DNA of 64,000 nucleotides from Cryptomeria japonica (lineage: Eukaryota > Streptophyta > Pinopsida > Cupressales > Cupressaceae). The stretch lies in assembly GCF_030272615.1 (NCBI RefSeq), contig NC_081412.1, positions 686,956,583 through 687,020,582 on the forward strand, read 5' to 3'. The notes beneath the pieces were generated by a model. The model did no database searches. It was not told the DNA's origin and saw only the letters and a program-made list of their open reading frames with translations. Position numbers and translations under genes: made by a program. Below, piece by piece: positions 1 to 10,133 of this stretch. The first letter of the stretch is position 1, and each line of letters begins with the position of its first letter.

Positions 1-422
1 TGTAAATTCTCTAACAAGGTGGTTCACATCTGTGGATCTAAAATCCTCTAGCAACGTAGTCTTTAATCGGACTTATCTCCTAACAGAGATTGAGATTCCT
101 GATAGGATCTATTCTAGTAAAGAACATTGTAAGACCTTAACCGATCTGACCTTAACCGGTTTGGTTCCTATTCTACAAATAGTTACTTGTGAGTTCCATC
201 TCACCATGGTTTTTCCCATTTGGGTTTCCACATCAAAATCTCATGTGTTATGGTGTTTGTGCTTTTGTAGGTGAATGCATTATTTGCTATTTGGTTTGCA
301 TGTGTGCTAACCATTTTGTCTACTAACCTGTTTTACCGGTTTACTGTCAGTCTTTTAAAGTGTTTAAGTGCAAAGTTTTTTGGCATACTAATTCACCCCC
401 CCCCCCCTCTTAGTATTCATCA
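1..422 (+). mobile_element. 3' part of an A-family LTR (cut by window edge)
   Basis: The sequence matches the last 420 bases or so of the two LTRs of element A (around 4220-4618 and 10835-11251). It includes the line reading TGTAAAT..CTCTAACAAGG at its start and the C-tract followed by CTCTTAGTATTCATCA at its end. The LTR end falls at 422. What follows is not a primer binding site but the coding sequence of another element (C2), so this is either a solo LTR or the 3' LTR of an A copy lying left of the window. The open frame that runs from 271 through this LTR into C2 is fortuitous. Confidence 0.8.
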
Positions 423-1614
423 AACACATGATGATACTAATCTGGATTCTGAAATTCTCTTTACTATGAATGTAGATAGACTGGATGTTAATATTGTTAT
501 GGATAAAGAGACTGCGGAGATTAAGACTGTTGATGCTACAAACATTGAGATCTCTGAGTCACCGGTTAACACTACTAACTCTCAGAACATTGAAATACCG
601 GCAGAAGCTAAGAAGCCTGACATTGAAATATCAGCAGATGTAGAGGTTCATACACACATTGAGAAACCAGTAGAAGTAGAAGTAATAACACAGAGTGAGA
701 AACCGACAGCAATTGTAAATAAAGAGAAAATAAATGATGGTAACAAGGAAGAAAATGTTAAGGTAACTGGTCAAGTATCTATGGAAAAGAAAGTTATTGT
801 AGAACCAAGCACATCCACTACAGATTTTAGACCTACAAATGTAATAGATGTTCTTTTGGATTCAATTAAGAGGATCACAAAGTGCAACGCCTTAGCATAC
901 AAGGCCATTGATGATACATTGCCTATTTTGAAAATGATTGCATCGACATGTAAGTTAGATCATATTGATGGTTCTTTGAGTCAACTAGAAGCATTGTCCA
1001 AATTTATTGCTTCAAATGTTCTAACTATAGATAAGATCAATGAAGAAACCATTAAGGAAAGGGTAAATAAAGAAAAAGGTGAATTCTTTGTGATGACTAT
1101 CAAGGACTGTACTAAGCATATTGATTTCTTATTACCATTAGTTAATTCCACAATTTTGGAATACAAAGAATTGTATAAGGAAGCTTGTAAGACTCACCAC
1201 CTAACTAAAGACACTAATGAGAAGATTAATGAAACACAGAAGGAAATAGATGCCATAGAAGATAATATAATAGGTTCTTCAAAACTTACCTCAGCTCTTG
1301 ATCAGAAAATAACAGTTTTTGAGGAGAAGATAGAGAAACTAGAGAAAGAAAAAGAAAGGATAAGGTTGAAGGCTCGGGAACTGAAAAACAAACTTCATCC
1401 AAAATTGGATAGTCTTATAACTCAGTGGGTTGAGATATATAAGGCATTAATTCAAGGAGAGCGATCACTGGAACAACATATGCATTATCTCATCGGTATG
1501 ATCCAGCAGACAGAAACCACTATCTCTAACAACAATAAATTCATGCAGAGCTTGAATCTAATATTGGCAGATATCTTTCAAAGTGTAAACAATCGCTTAC
1601 AAGCTATGAGGTAG
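423..1614 (+). pseudogene. ORF2 C-terminal part of pol-less element C2 (coiled coil)
   Basis: This is the C-terminal 400 residues or so of the accessory protein ORF2, whose N-terminus is cut off by the LTR ending at 422. It is open to a TAG at 1612-1614. The translation shares CNALAYKAIDDT and NSTILEYKELY with the ORF2 tail of element C near 25790-26060, which fixes the family. The first 130 residues are acidic, proline- and threonine-rich linker. The remainder is heptad-rich and lysine/glutamate-rich, as in a long coiled coil. No RT, integrase or protease motif is present. Function is unknown; a structural or nucleic-acid-binding role is only a guess. Unlike element C, this stretch has no internal stop, so it may be the younger or better preserved copy. 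Confidence 0.7.
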
Positions 1615-1655
1615 AATTTTGTATTGACTCTTTTTGACATCCTTTTTCATTGATG

Positions 1656-1824
1656 CCAAAGGGGGGGTAGTATGGAGAAAAATGTATGGAATAAAAATGC
1701 ACAGAAGAAATCACTTGCTCGAGCCAAGCACACTCTTTTTGGGGATCAGTTTTGGACTTCATTTTTGGACAATAGTTTTTGGATTTTTCTCATGAGTGTT
1801 GTCATCAATGCCAAAGGGGGAGAT
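1656..1824 (+). promoter_or_regulatory. Paired polypurine tracts of element C2
   Basis: Two near-identical purine tracts, each preceded by ATTGATGCC or ATCAATGCC, lie at 1656-1670 (AAAGGGGGGGTAG) and 1813-1824 (AAAGGGGGAGAT). The second abuts the LTR and should be the plus-strand primer. The first, about 155 bp upstream, is an extra copy of the kind described for the Sirevirus lineage of copia elements. Confidence 0.75.
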
Positions 1825-2680
1825 TATTGGAATTCTACACTCACATGAGAATGGTTGATGTTGTCATTGATGGCACCCAACTGGTAACAGGATTCTACAG
1901 GTTCATCGGCAACGCAGACATAATTTACCGGCACCGGTAGGCACAATAAAGTCCATTCATCGGCATCTAGTTTACACTAGTAACGAAGCATATCGGCATC
2001 CAGGCTGACATGAGACAAGTTTTGTTTATATGAATTATATTGTAATGTAATTAAATATTTGTAAGCCGAAATGATGTATTGTAAAGACTCATATATGTAT
2101 GAGATCTTATAGGTCATTTTTTATACAGCATGGAGAGGAAATTATGTAATGGTATTTTATAAAAGATAGCGAAAAGATATTGTAATAGGGCAGATAGGTT
2201 ATGTGAGTGAATATCATTCATCGGTAGGTTTTTTATTAGGGTTTTTGACAGAGCTTAAACCGATACTAAATCAAGCATTGCAGATGCTATTTTGAGCAGT
2301 ACATTGTCTTGGATTTAATTATCCATTTTGTAGTTAGTGAGACTATTTCATTGAGCAGTGCACTCTAGGCTGTTGGTCTTCTTGCATGTGCAGGCCCCTA
2401 TTGTAAGTAATATTTATTCATATTGGCCAGTGAGTAAATATTGTGGGTCACAAATCCCATCGAGGTTTTTCCCTTACCAAGTTTCCTCGCCAAAATATCT
2501 TGTGTTATGGTTTGCATTTATGTTGTCTCTGTTATTTCTCTTTGTTGCATTATTACTTGTTTACCAGTACATTAATTTGGGTTGTAATGTTATAAATAAG
2601 TTCAAATATTCCACTAACCGATTAGAAACTAATTCACCCCCCACCTCTTAGTGTCTTTGGGACTGTCATTGCATCTAACA
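1825..2680 (+). mobile_element. 3' LTR of element C2
   Basis: This LTR is homologous end to end with the C LTR at 26662-27462. It starts TATTGGAATTCTACAC (a G to A change in the expected TG) directly after the purine tract and ends GCATCTAACA. It contains the family C-tract just before CTCTTAGTGTC. It is inserted in the 3' LTR of copia element B, whose sequence resumes at 2681. The matching 5' LTR lies outside the window. Confidence 0.85.
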
Positions 2681-3088
2681 GAATGATCTCCATCTACCAA
2701 GTCTCGAACATGGTCAACAAAAACATCCTAAAACTCCACCAGAAGCTGCACCAACACCACTTATGCAATTCATCAAAAATCTCCACCAAAAGCTCTGTCG
2801 GTGAAACCCTTGCTAAAACTAAAAAACCAATCTTATAAGCAAGCAGGATATCTATCGATTACCAAACCAAAACCAACTGACCAAATATGAGTATAAGTCT
2901 TATGAACAAGCTAATTCCATCACCAGACTATACCGAAGCCTATTGGATCATGCCAGATCCAAGTTAACCAAAAAGCATTCAACCTACCGGGACCAAAAAG
3001 GTGTCGGTAAAGTATCCAAATTGCTAGTGTTGGTTTCAATGACAAAACATCAATGCAACACATAATCAATTCCACCAGATGGCCAACA
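2681..3088 (-). mobile_element. 3' LTR of copia B, truncated by C2
   Basis: This is the reverse complement of the first 400 bases of the B LTR. It begins at 3088 with TGTTGGCCATCTGGTGGAAT, which matches the start of the 5' LTR at 32286 and of the solo LTR at 59618. The rest was displaced beyond the left window edge by the insertion of element C2 at 2680/2681. Confidence 0.8.
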
Positions 3089-3310
3089 ATATCCCCCTTT
3101 GCAATTGATGGCAACACTAGATGTGAAAAATATCTAAGTACCAATAAATGCCAAACAAGTCTCCCACAGTGGAAGATAGCCAACAATCTCCCACAGATAG
3201 CTCTAAATATCAATATCTCCCCCTATGAATAATATCTTTGTAAAGCTATGAATTTCTTTTCCTTTTTCACATCAATATCTCTCCCCTTTGACATCAATGC
3301 CAAAAATCTG
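3089..3310 (-). promoter_or_regulatory. Multiple polypurine tracts of copia B
   Basis: On the minus strand the LTR-proximal purine tract (AAAGGGGGATAT, 3091-3100) is preceded by further GGGAGA-type tracts near 3155, 3185, 3215-3224 and 3289-3300. The last reads ATTGATGTCAAAGGGGAGAG. Several tracts in a row upstream of the 3' LTR are a known Sirevirus trait. They are the reason for placing B, E and the pol-less elements in or near that lineage. Confidence 0.7.
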
Positions 3311-3475
3311 ACCAAAATATCAAACTAAAAATATAAACCACTGAATCACAAAGTTGATTACTACCCCTGAGCAGTAGCATCCCACATCAGTGTCGGAATG
3401 AATAGTATCTCTAATAATGCATGCCAAACTGATATCAAATCACGTCGATTAAGTCTCTACCAGAGGGGCAAAAAT
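3311..3475 (-). other. Non-coding 3' region of copia B up to the A insertion
   Basis: This is AT-rich sequence between the B purine tracts and the element A insertion point. It resembles the same region of copia E (13210-13330), sharing AAGTCTCTA and CTCCCC blocks. It continues across element A at 11252. No gene is seen. Confidence 0.6.
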
Positions 3476-4618
3476 TGTTGGCATTTTTTATGTTCATGTT
3501 GTGATTGTCATTGATGGACACACACTTGCATTAAGATCCTCTTTATATGTATGAGTTAGAGCACAACCGGTATTTGTTCCAACCAATATGTTGTAGGTAT
3601 GTTGTATTATAGTCTTTAGACTATTGGTGTTTTGCAGAATGTGTTTACCGATCTGAAGCGGCATGTTGACCCCAAGCAGTTCATGGATACCAAGCGGTAC
3701 GAGGGATTAAAGTGGCATAACACATTTTTACCAGTCTTCATTTTGACAAACCGGCAACCAGTATTTTGTATGAACCGGTAATACTCTGTTATGAGTTACC
3801 AATTGCCATTTTGTGATGAGTTACCATCCACCAATTGTTTGATGGTGCCGACACTATAATGGTGCTTTTTGTGTCGTGGTACCAAGTATGTCCAGGTTCA
3901 TTGAACCTAGGAAATTGTAATGTAATCCTATTGGAACGACATGAAATCAGATTCCTTTATAAGGACATCATGTCTAGGGTTTTAGGTTGTTGATGAGGTC
4001 ACAGCAAAGAGTTTATGTTGTTGCTAGGGTTTAAGGTGGTTGAGGAGTTGGAAAGAATATGAATGTGTAGAAGACTGAAGTAATGCAGGAGTGCATTAAG
4101 AACTACCTATCAAGGATCTAACCAAGCAATTTGTGCTACTAGATAGATCAAACACTTCTTGATTACTCACATCTCTGACAAGTATGTAGCCCTTAACCGG
4201 GTAGGCCCAAAAGCCTTTTTGTAAATCCTCTAACAAGGTGGTTCACATCTATTGAACTAAAATCCTCTAGCAAGGTAGTCTTTAATCGGACTTATCTCCT
4301 AACAGAGAATCCTAATAGAATCTGTTCTGGTAAAGAACATTGTAAGACCTTAACCGATCTGGTTCCTATTCTGCAGATAGTGACTTGTGAGTTCCATCTC
4401 ACCATGGTTTTTCTCATGTGGGTTTCCACATCAAATATCTTGTGTTATGGTGTTTGTGCTTCTATGGGTAAATGCATTATTAGCTATTTGGTTTGCATGT
4501 TTGTTAACTGGTTTGTCTGTTAAACTGTTTTACCAGTTTATTGCTAGTCTTGTAAAGTGTTTTAGTGCAAAGATTTTTTGCATACTAATTCACCCCCCCC
4601 CCCTCTTAGTATTCATCA
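3476..4618 (+). mobile_element. 5' LTR of element A
   Basis: The LTR is 1143 bp. It starts TGTTGGCATTTTTTATG, ends CTCTTAGTATTCATCA, and is followed after AT by the primer site. It carries several ACCGGT palindromes and a C-tract at about 4591-4603. It matches 10134-11251 along its length. Confidence 0.92.
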
Positions 4619-4620
4619 AT

Positions 4621-4633
4621 TGGTATCAAAGCC
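4621..4633 (+). promoter_or_regulatory. Primer binding site (tRNA-iMet type)
   Basis: TGGTATCAAAGCC lies two bases after the LTR. It is one base off the usual plant copia site TGGTATCAGAGC complementary to the 3' end of initiator methionine tRNA. It supports priming like that of copia elements. Confidence 0.88.
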
Positions 4634-4668
4634 TACCTTTCCATAAGTTTAACCACTTGGAAAGAGAT

Positions 4669-5946
4669 ATGGGGGAATACACCTTGAGGGAACTTACTCA
4701 ATAGCTCACTCAGTCTGAGCAAGCCTATGATGATCTTATGGTCAAATACAAGGCATCTCAAGAAAAAAGGAGAGAACATGTAGAAAAGTTGATGGAGCTA
4801 TCTGAAAATAATTCTGCAGATGAAGCAGATATGGAAGCCCTAATTGCAGAAGTAAATAAGCTGAATGAATCAAACTCCAACCTAAGAAAGGAGTTGGAAG
4901 GACTAACTATCCAGATGTGTCAAGAGATTGAGAACTAGAGAAAAGTTGAAGACCTAGTGAAAGAAAGAGATTTTGAGATCTCCCAGTTGAAACAAGAGAT
5001 GAGTGCCCTAAATGCTCAACTCCATGCAAGCAAGGTGGAAAAGGAAGAAATGCAAGGAGAACTAAACACTTCCATCTCTGAGAATGAAAACCTATTGGAA
5101 ATAAATGTTTCTATTTCCAAAGAACTCTCTGAGTCAAAGGAAATACTTGCTAAGTTCAGCAAGAGTACTGTCAAGCTAGAGCAAAAGCTTGAATCTGTCA
5201 AACCGGTCAAGAAAACCAATGGACTTGGTTATTCCAGTCATGAGGAAGGAGAGACCTCTGGTACAAATGCTAGAACATCAAAGAGGCAACCGGTATCAAA
5301 GGATAAAGGTAAGCAAAAGTTTAAACTTGTTTGTTTCAACTATCTTAAAGAAGGACATACTGCTAATATGTGTAGGAGTAAGGCTTACAACAATTTTCCT
5401 TATTTCCTAAATGATAAGCCTAGACCATATAGATTTGATGGTAACTGTTATGCATGCAACAAGTATGGGCATAGAGCATCTGAGTGTAGGTCTGTTATGA
5501 ATAACACTAGAAGATATCCTCAAAGGACCCAAAGAGTTGGTCCTGAAGCTTTTGTGAACCGGAATCACAACCGGTTTAATACCTTCAATCATCAGCCAAG
5601 AAGCGGTGGTTATCAAGCGGCAACCGGATGGAGAGAAAATTGTATGATCTGTCATGGTCATGGTCATACTGCTGCAACATGCAGAAGGAAGAATGGAAAC
5701 ATGAACAATGGACCTTGGAGAGCACCTGGATTGGTCTGCTATCACTGCAACAAACTGGGTCACATTGCTAGATTCTGTAGATCAAGAAATAGCATATCAG
5801 ATGATATACCGGTCACTCTGGAAGGAAACATTGATGTTGACACTATTCAAGCAGACATGAACAAAATCTGGAAGGAGAAACTAGTAGTGTTACAAGAGGA
5901 ACCAATTTCTACACCTAGTGTGGAAATCACGAAACCGACAAACTAA
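4669..5946 (+). pseudogene. ORF1: coiled coil plus four zinc knuckles, no capsid domain seen
   Basis: This is one frame of 425 codons starting 36 bp after the primer site, interrupted only by TAG at 4702-4704 and 4936-4938. Residues of about 15-190 are a glutamate/lysine/leucine-rich coiled coil. Four retroviral-type CCHC knuckles follow at roughly residues 221-340: a degenerate CFNYLKEGHTANMC (second Cys replaced by Tyr), then CYACNKYGHRASEC, CMICHGHGHTAATC and CYHCNKLGHIARFC. The copia gag core seen in element B (30498-30932) is absent. The protein is best seen as a nucleocapsid-like, RNA-binding protein. It may package RNA in trans with the capsid of a helper element, which is inference. 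Element C retains only the last knuckle (22600-22866). Confidence 0.8.
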
Positions 5947-6396
5947 GCTTTAGGAAAGCTTAGGGGAAGAAAACGGCAAAATGTTTCGAACCTCGGTTTT
6001 CACTGGTAAAAGACCTTAACCGGTATGTTATACCTATCATTTGACAGAAGACCAGAAATGGTAAAAAGGAAAAATTAGGGTTTATGCCCTAATGGAGGAG
6101 CATTAATGACAGTAGGTGAGGACTATGTTTAAAAGCATGTTTTAAATCATTTCTCACTATTAGTTTTCGAGCGAAGAAAAGTTTTTCAAAGAGTAGAGCA
6201 TCGAAAAGGCGTTTTGAGCAGAGATTTGGAGAAATTGAGAAATCGCGAAGGAGATTCAAATTCAAACTAGAAACGGTCAAGTGGAGAACACAAAGCGGTG
6301 ATTCAACAATCGATAGAGTGTGAAGTAAAGGAGAATCTGCAAGCCCTAATTTCATGTGTTTCAAAAGGTATTTCTTGAGTTCTTAAGGTTTCTATC
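5947..6396 (+). promoter_or_regulatory. Spacer between ORF1 and ORF2, promoter/leader-like
   Basis: This 450-bp spacer has no ORF of note. It contains a TTTAAA-rich patch around 6126-6150, then a purine-rich leader of about 240 bp running into the ORF2 start. A block AAAAGGTATTTCTTG lies about 30 bp before the ATG. The counterpart in element C (22867-23168) has TTATAAATCATC followed by a leader and AAAGGTATTTTTC directly before its ATG. The shared order suggests an internal promoter with its own 5' UTR, or a conserved splice site. This is inference from two copies. Confidence 0.4.
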
Positions 6397-9300
6397 ATGG
6401 CTTCCACATCTCATACCAATTCTAGTGCATCTGTCGAGTCTGCAAATTTTATTCAACAGAAGTCCAAGTATAATGCCCTATCACAAGTTCCGGTTGGTGT
6501 GATAGTAGAAGAGGGAATCTATGACTATATAGACTACAAAATAGAAGACCTAGGGTCTCTAGCTATCCACTCCCAGTTAGATTTGTTTTGTGGCAAGGAT
6601 AAAAAAATCAAACTGAAGTATAATATCTTGGAGAAGAAAAAACTTCACAATGCTGTCTACTTCCTGGAAGATTTTATAGAAGATCACATAAGGATCATTT
6701 TGAGCAGAGTCCATAGTGACAAGATGTACCTAGAGAGGACACATGATATCATGCCACAGGCAATTCATGCAGTCGCCAATTTCTACAATACAGGGGATGT
6801 GCCAGCCCTAAGGACGGTTAGCAAAACTGAAATGTCCAAGCTCACCGGTTCAGTGAGTGACTCACGTGGCATGACAGTCAATTCAATCAAGGATGATCTA
6901 GTGAAGTATGCATGTATGGTGATTGGTTACCGGATGTTCTCAGCCAGTAGAATTAACTTCGTATCTGCTACTGCGGTAAATGCCGCTTACCGGATGATAA
7001 AGGAGGTTGCATCATTTGACCTATGCACTGGTATGCAAAGGCAACTCCTATTGAACCTGGAATCAATCAAACAAGATAATGCACTAAGGTTCAAGTTTGG
7101 GAAACTATTGGTTGGGTTGTTCTTTTACTTTCAAGGATACTTCCCAAGAGTGGGAGACATTCAGTGGTCTGCGGACCAACTGGTTACCAAACAGATAAAG
7201 GAAAGTTTGCAAGCAGTGGGAACCGGTTATCCTGAAGTTCTAAACAAGTATTTTGATGAGTTCAGATGAAAAATGAGCCAAAGGATGAGGATCTCAAGTG
7301 ATATCGTCAAGAAATATGAAGATGACATCTATTTCACCATCAAGGTGGATCAATGCATAATGGAGGCTATTGAGCCCAGACAGGAAGAAGTTGAGCCAAT
7401 GGGCTATGAGGTGATGTATGACATGTTGGAAGGGTATGCCTCTACCCTTATTGCCTCACCTCTTGATCCTAAGGCAAAGAGGACCGGAACCTATCTGGAA
7501 AGGGTTACACCGGTCGAGGAACCCTCTGCGAAGAAAGGAAAAGAACCTGCAGTAAAGAAGGCAAAGGCAGTGCCTACAACATCAGCACCGGTTACTACTG
7601 CAAATCTAAAAGTGACCAAGCAGTCACCAGCCAAAAAGAAACTGAAAGCAACATCGGCTAAAGTCTTCAAGAGGAAAAGGAAGACAAAAAGCAACTCTCT
7701 GGACTCAGAAGAAACTGTGTCTAAGGAGCAGCCCAAGAAGGCGAGACAGACAAGAAAGAAGACAAAGAATGAACCGACATCATCTGCACCGGTAAATATT
7801 GATATCTCTTCATACAAACCTTTGACACATTGTCAAAGAACTATCAAAAACATTAAGAGAAAAGTATTGAATGATTTAATTGATTGTTTTGATGACTTTA
7901 ATGATGATGAAAAGGAGGCGGTGGAAAAAGAAATAATTCAATATTTATGTGTTAATGACCGGTCCCCTTCAGAAATTAGATCTGAAACACTGGATTCTTT
8001 ATATAAGTCCTTAGACAATAAATGGCACATTGCCATAGAGCAGGAACAAGAAATGAGAGAAAAAGTTTTTGCTGAACATTTTCCTGATGTATCAAATTTG
8101 GAACTGTTTGATGTAATGAACAAATACAAAGGTCTTTTCTTCATGAGAAGAAGAAGACTCCTGTGACTGGAAGGAAAAGGTAAGGAAGTGCTCAAGGATA
8201 CACACACTCATGCTCTAGATGCTCTGAAGATGCATCAAGTGGCTGAAGCCAACTGACAAGCTGAGAAAGAACTGGTTATATCCAAACTAGGTGAAGTACT
8301 TGATGATGAAGGAAATCGGGTTGATGAACTAGTCGACATTATTGATGTCGATGCCCTGGATGAAGAAGATGTTACTCAGGAAATACCATCTGAGGGAATA
8401 GGACAAGAGCAACAGGCTAAACAAGAGAAGAAAGTCGAGGATAGACAAGAAGTGGCAAAGGAAGAGGCAAAGCAGAGGAAAAAGGATGAAGAAGAGAAGC
8501 AGAAGAAGAAGGAAGAAGAGAAAAAGAAGAAAGATGAAGAGGAAAAGAAGAAGAAAGATGAAGAAGAGAAAAAGAAGAAAGGTGAAGAGGAAAAGAAGAA
8601 TAAAGATGAAGAGGAGAAAAAGAAAAAAGATGAAGAGGAGAAAAAGAAGAAGGAAGAGGAGAAGAAGAAGAAAAATGAAGAGGAGAAGCAGAAGAAGGAT
8701 GAAGAGGAGAAAAAGAAGCAAGAAGATGAAAAGAAAAAGAAAGAAGAGGAGGATAAGGAATAGGAGAAAAAGAAGGAAGCAGAGAGGAAGAAGAAGGAAA
8801 AAGAAGATAAGGAACATGAGAAGAAGAAGGAATCAAAAAAGAAAAAGGCTGAGGAGGACAAGGAAGCAGAGAAGAGGAGAGAAGAGGAGAAGAAGAAAGC
8901 GGAAGAGGACAAGGCAGGAGAAGCGGCGAAGAGCACCAAGATGGAGACTCCGAAGGCAATCGAGAGTCAAGCCAAACTGGCTGACCTCTCCAGTCCTATA
9001 GATCTCCAGTCTACATGTGAAACAGAGCTAATGCAGAGTATCAAGGTAGCTCAAGAGCACCTTGAAATCATTCGATGGAAGAAGGAGCAGGATGTAATCC
9101 AAGAAGCTATGGATACGCTTACCGGTTTGATACCTGGTACAAATCTTCCAAACATTGATTCATCATTAGCTAGACTAAAGCTCCTCTGCATAGTAGTAGA
9201 TGATCAGGTGTGGAGCCTTGAAGAGGCAGCAAAGGCTAATGTCAAGAAGGAGCATCAACAGGCTCTTAATATATCTCTAGTGAAAAAGTTAAATGAGCTC

Positions 9301-9807
9301 CGGACTGAACTGAAGAAAGAACAAAAGGATATAAGGGACGCTCTAGATGAAGGGAATATGCTACTCAGCAAAATCTATCAGCCCCATCTGTTCTATGATG
9401 ATGTGCTAGCTCAAAAGCAAAAACTTGAATAGGACTTGCAATCCTACTTAAGCACCTTCAAGCCGCCTTATGATTCCTTCACAACTTATGGGCAAACCGT
9501 TCACCGGTTTCATATCCAGTCAGCCAAAATGGAGCAAGAGATCAACACACGGTCTAGAGATTTGTAGGAGCTACAACTGGTTCTACTCCCACATCTACAA
9601 ATTCTTCAGAAGTGTTATCTGAACTTGGATGCTTTGACAGTTACACAGGAGATGAGCACAGTTGATGCCATGGAAGAACAAGTCTCCCAGATGCAAACAG
9701 AGAAAGAAGTAGCCACCTCCCTACTTGAATCCTAGTCTCTATCGATGAAACAATTCTTGCAGGACTATAAATCTATTTTTTACAAGTATTATTCCTTGTT
9801 GTCATAG
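6397..9807 (+). pseudogene. ORF2: large accessory protein of element A (function unknown)
   Basis: This is a single frame of 1136 codons with no frameshift and seven internal stops (TGA 7267, 8164, 8254; TAG 8761, 9430, 9565, 9733). The start is ATG in TATCATGGCT context. Residues 1-290 form a predicted globular helical region with the signature LTGxxSDSRxxxVNxIKD (from about 149) and a downstream RFKFGKLLVGL-type stretch. It loosely resembles the plant family called putative plant transposon protein, which I cannot verify. Residues 293-590 include a PRxxxxxxxMGYE motif and a basic, lysine-rich linker. Residues 680-850 are almost purely Lys/Glu. The rest is coiled coil. ORF2 of element C is homologous over the N-terminal part, and its stops fall at other positions, so the ancestral frame was continuous. 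It is not an RT, integrase or envelope protein as far as I can see. Confidence 0.75.
8446..8940 (+). repeat. Lys/Glu-coding low-complexity repeat within ORF2
   Basis: This is a purine-only tract of GAR/AAR codons in imperfect units of 24-30 bp coding DEEEKKKK-like blocks, with the clearest units at 8503-8720. It suggests a single long charged alpha helix or an expanding minisatellite in frame. The long frames on the opposite strand (Ser/Phe/Leu only) are by-products of the composition. Confidence 0.85.
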
Positions 9808-10133
9808 ACTTTTATTATTTTAATATCAAATGGAAGCAGGGTTGTTCAGTGATACTTTGTCATTGTTGGCAAAGGGGGAGAAGTACTCTATCTATTTTGG
9901 AGAAGTATAGGGGAGAAGTATCTGGATTTAAAATTTTGCTATATGCTTAGATATATGCTCTGATATCTCAATTTTATGCTCTATATGCAAAAGTGCTATA
10001 CATTGTATTGTTAAAGGGATAGTGTATATGCTTAGGGGGAGCAATTTTGCTAATGGCATGTTTTTGTTGTAAAACACTTAGATGTCAAAATTTTATTTTC
10101 CTAAGTGTTGCCATCAATGCCAAAGGGGGAGAT
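9808..10133 (+). promoter_or_regulatory. 3' non-coding region and paired polypurine tracts of element A
   Basis: Purine tracts lie at 9871-9882 (AAAGGGGGAGAA, after CATTGTTGGC) and 10122-10132 (AAAGGGGGAGA, after ATCAATGCC). The second abuts the LTR. A weaker TTAGGGGGAGC lies at 10033-10043. The spacing is about 250 bp, compared with about 155 bp in C2 and 105 bp in C. Confidence 0.75.

Noticed and set aside
271-422. Apparent N-terminus of a 447-residue protein starting in the LTR at 271
   Set aside because: The first 50 residues are translated LTR sequence of family A, found also without a following gene at 4440-4600 and 11080-11250; the fusion comes from the LTR insertion into ORF2 of C2.
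8329-8959. Long minus-strand frames rich in Ser, Phe and Leu
   Set aside because: They are the complement of the Lys/Glu codon tract of ORF2; composition alone keeps them open.
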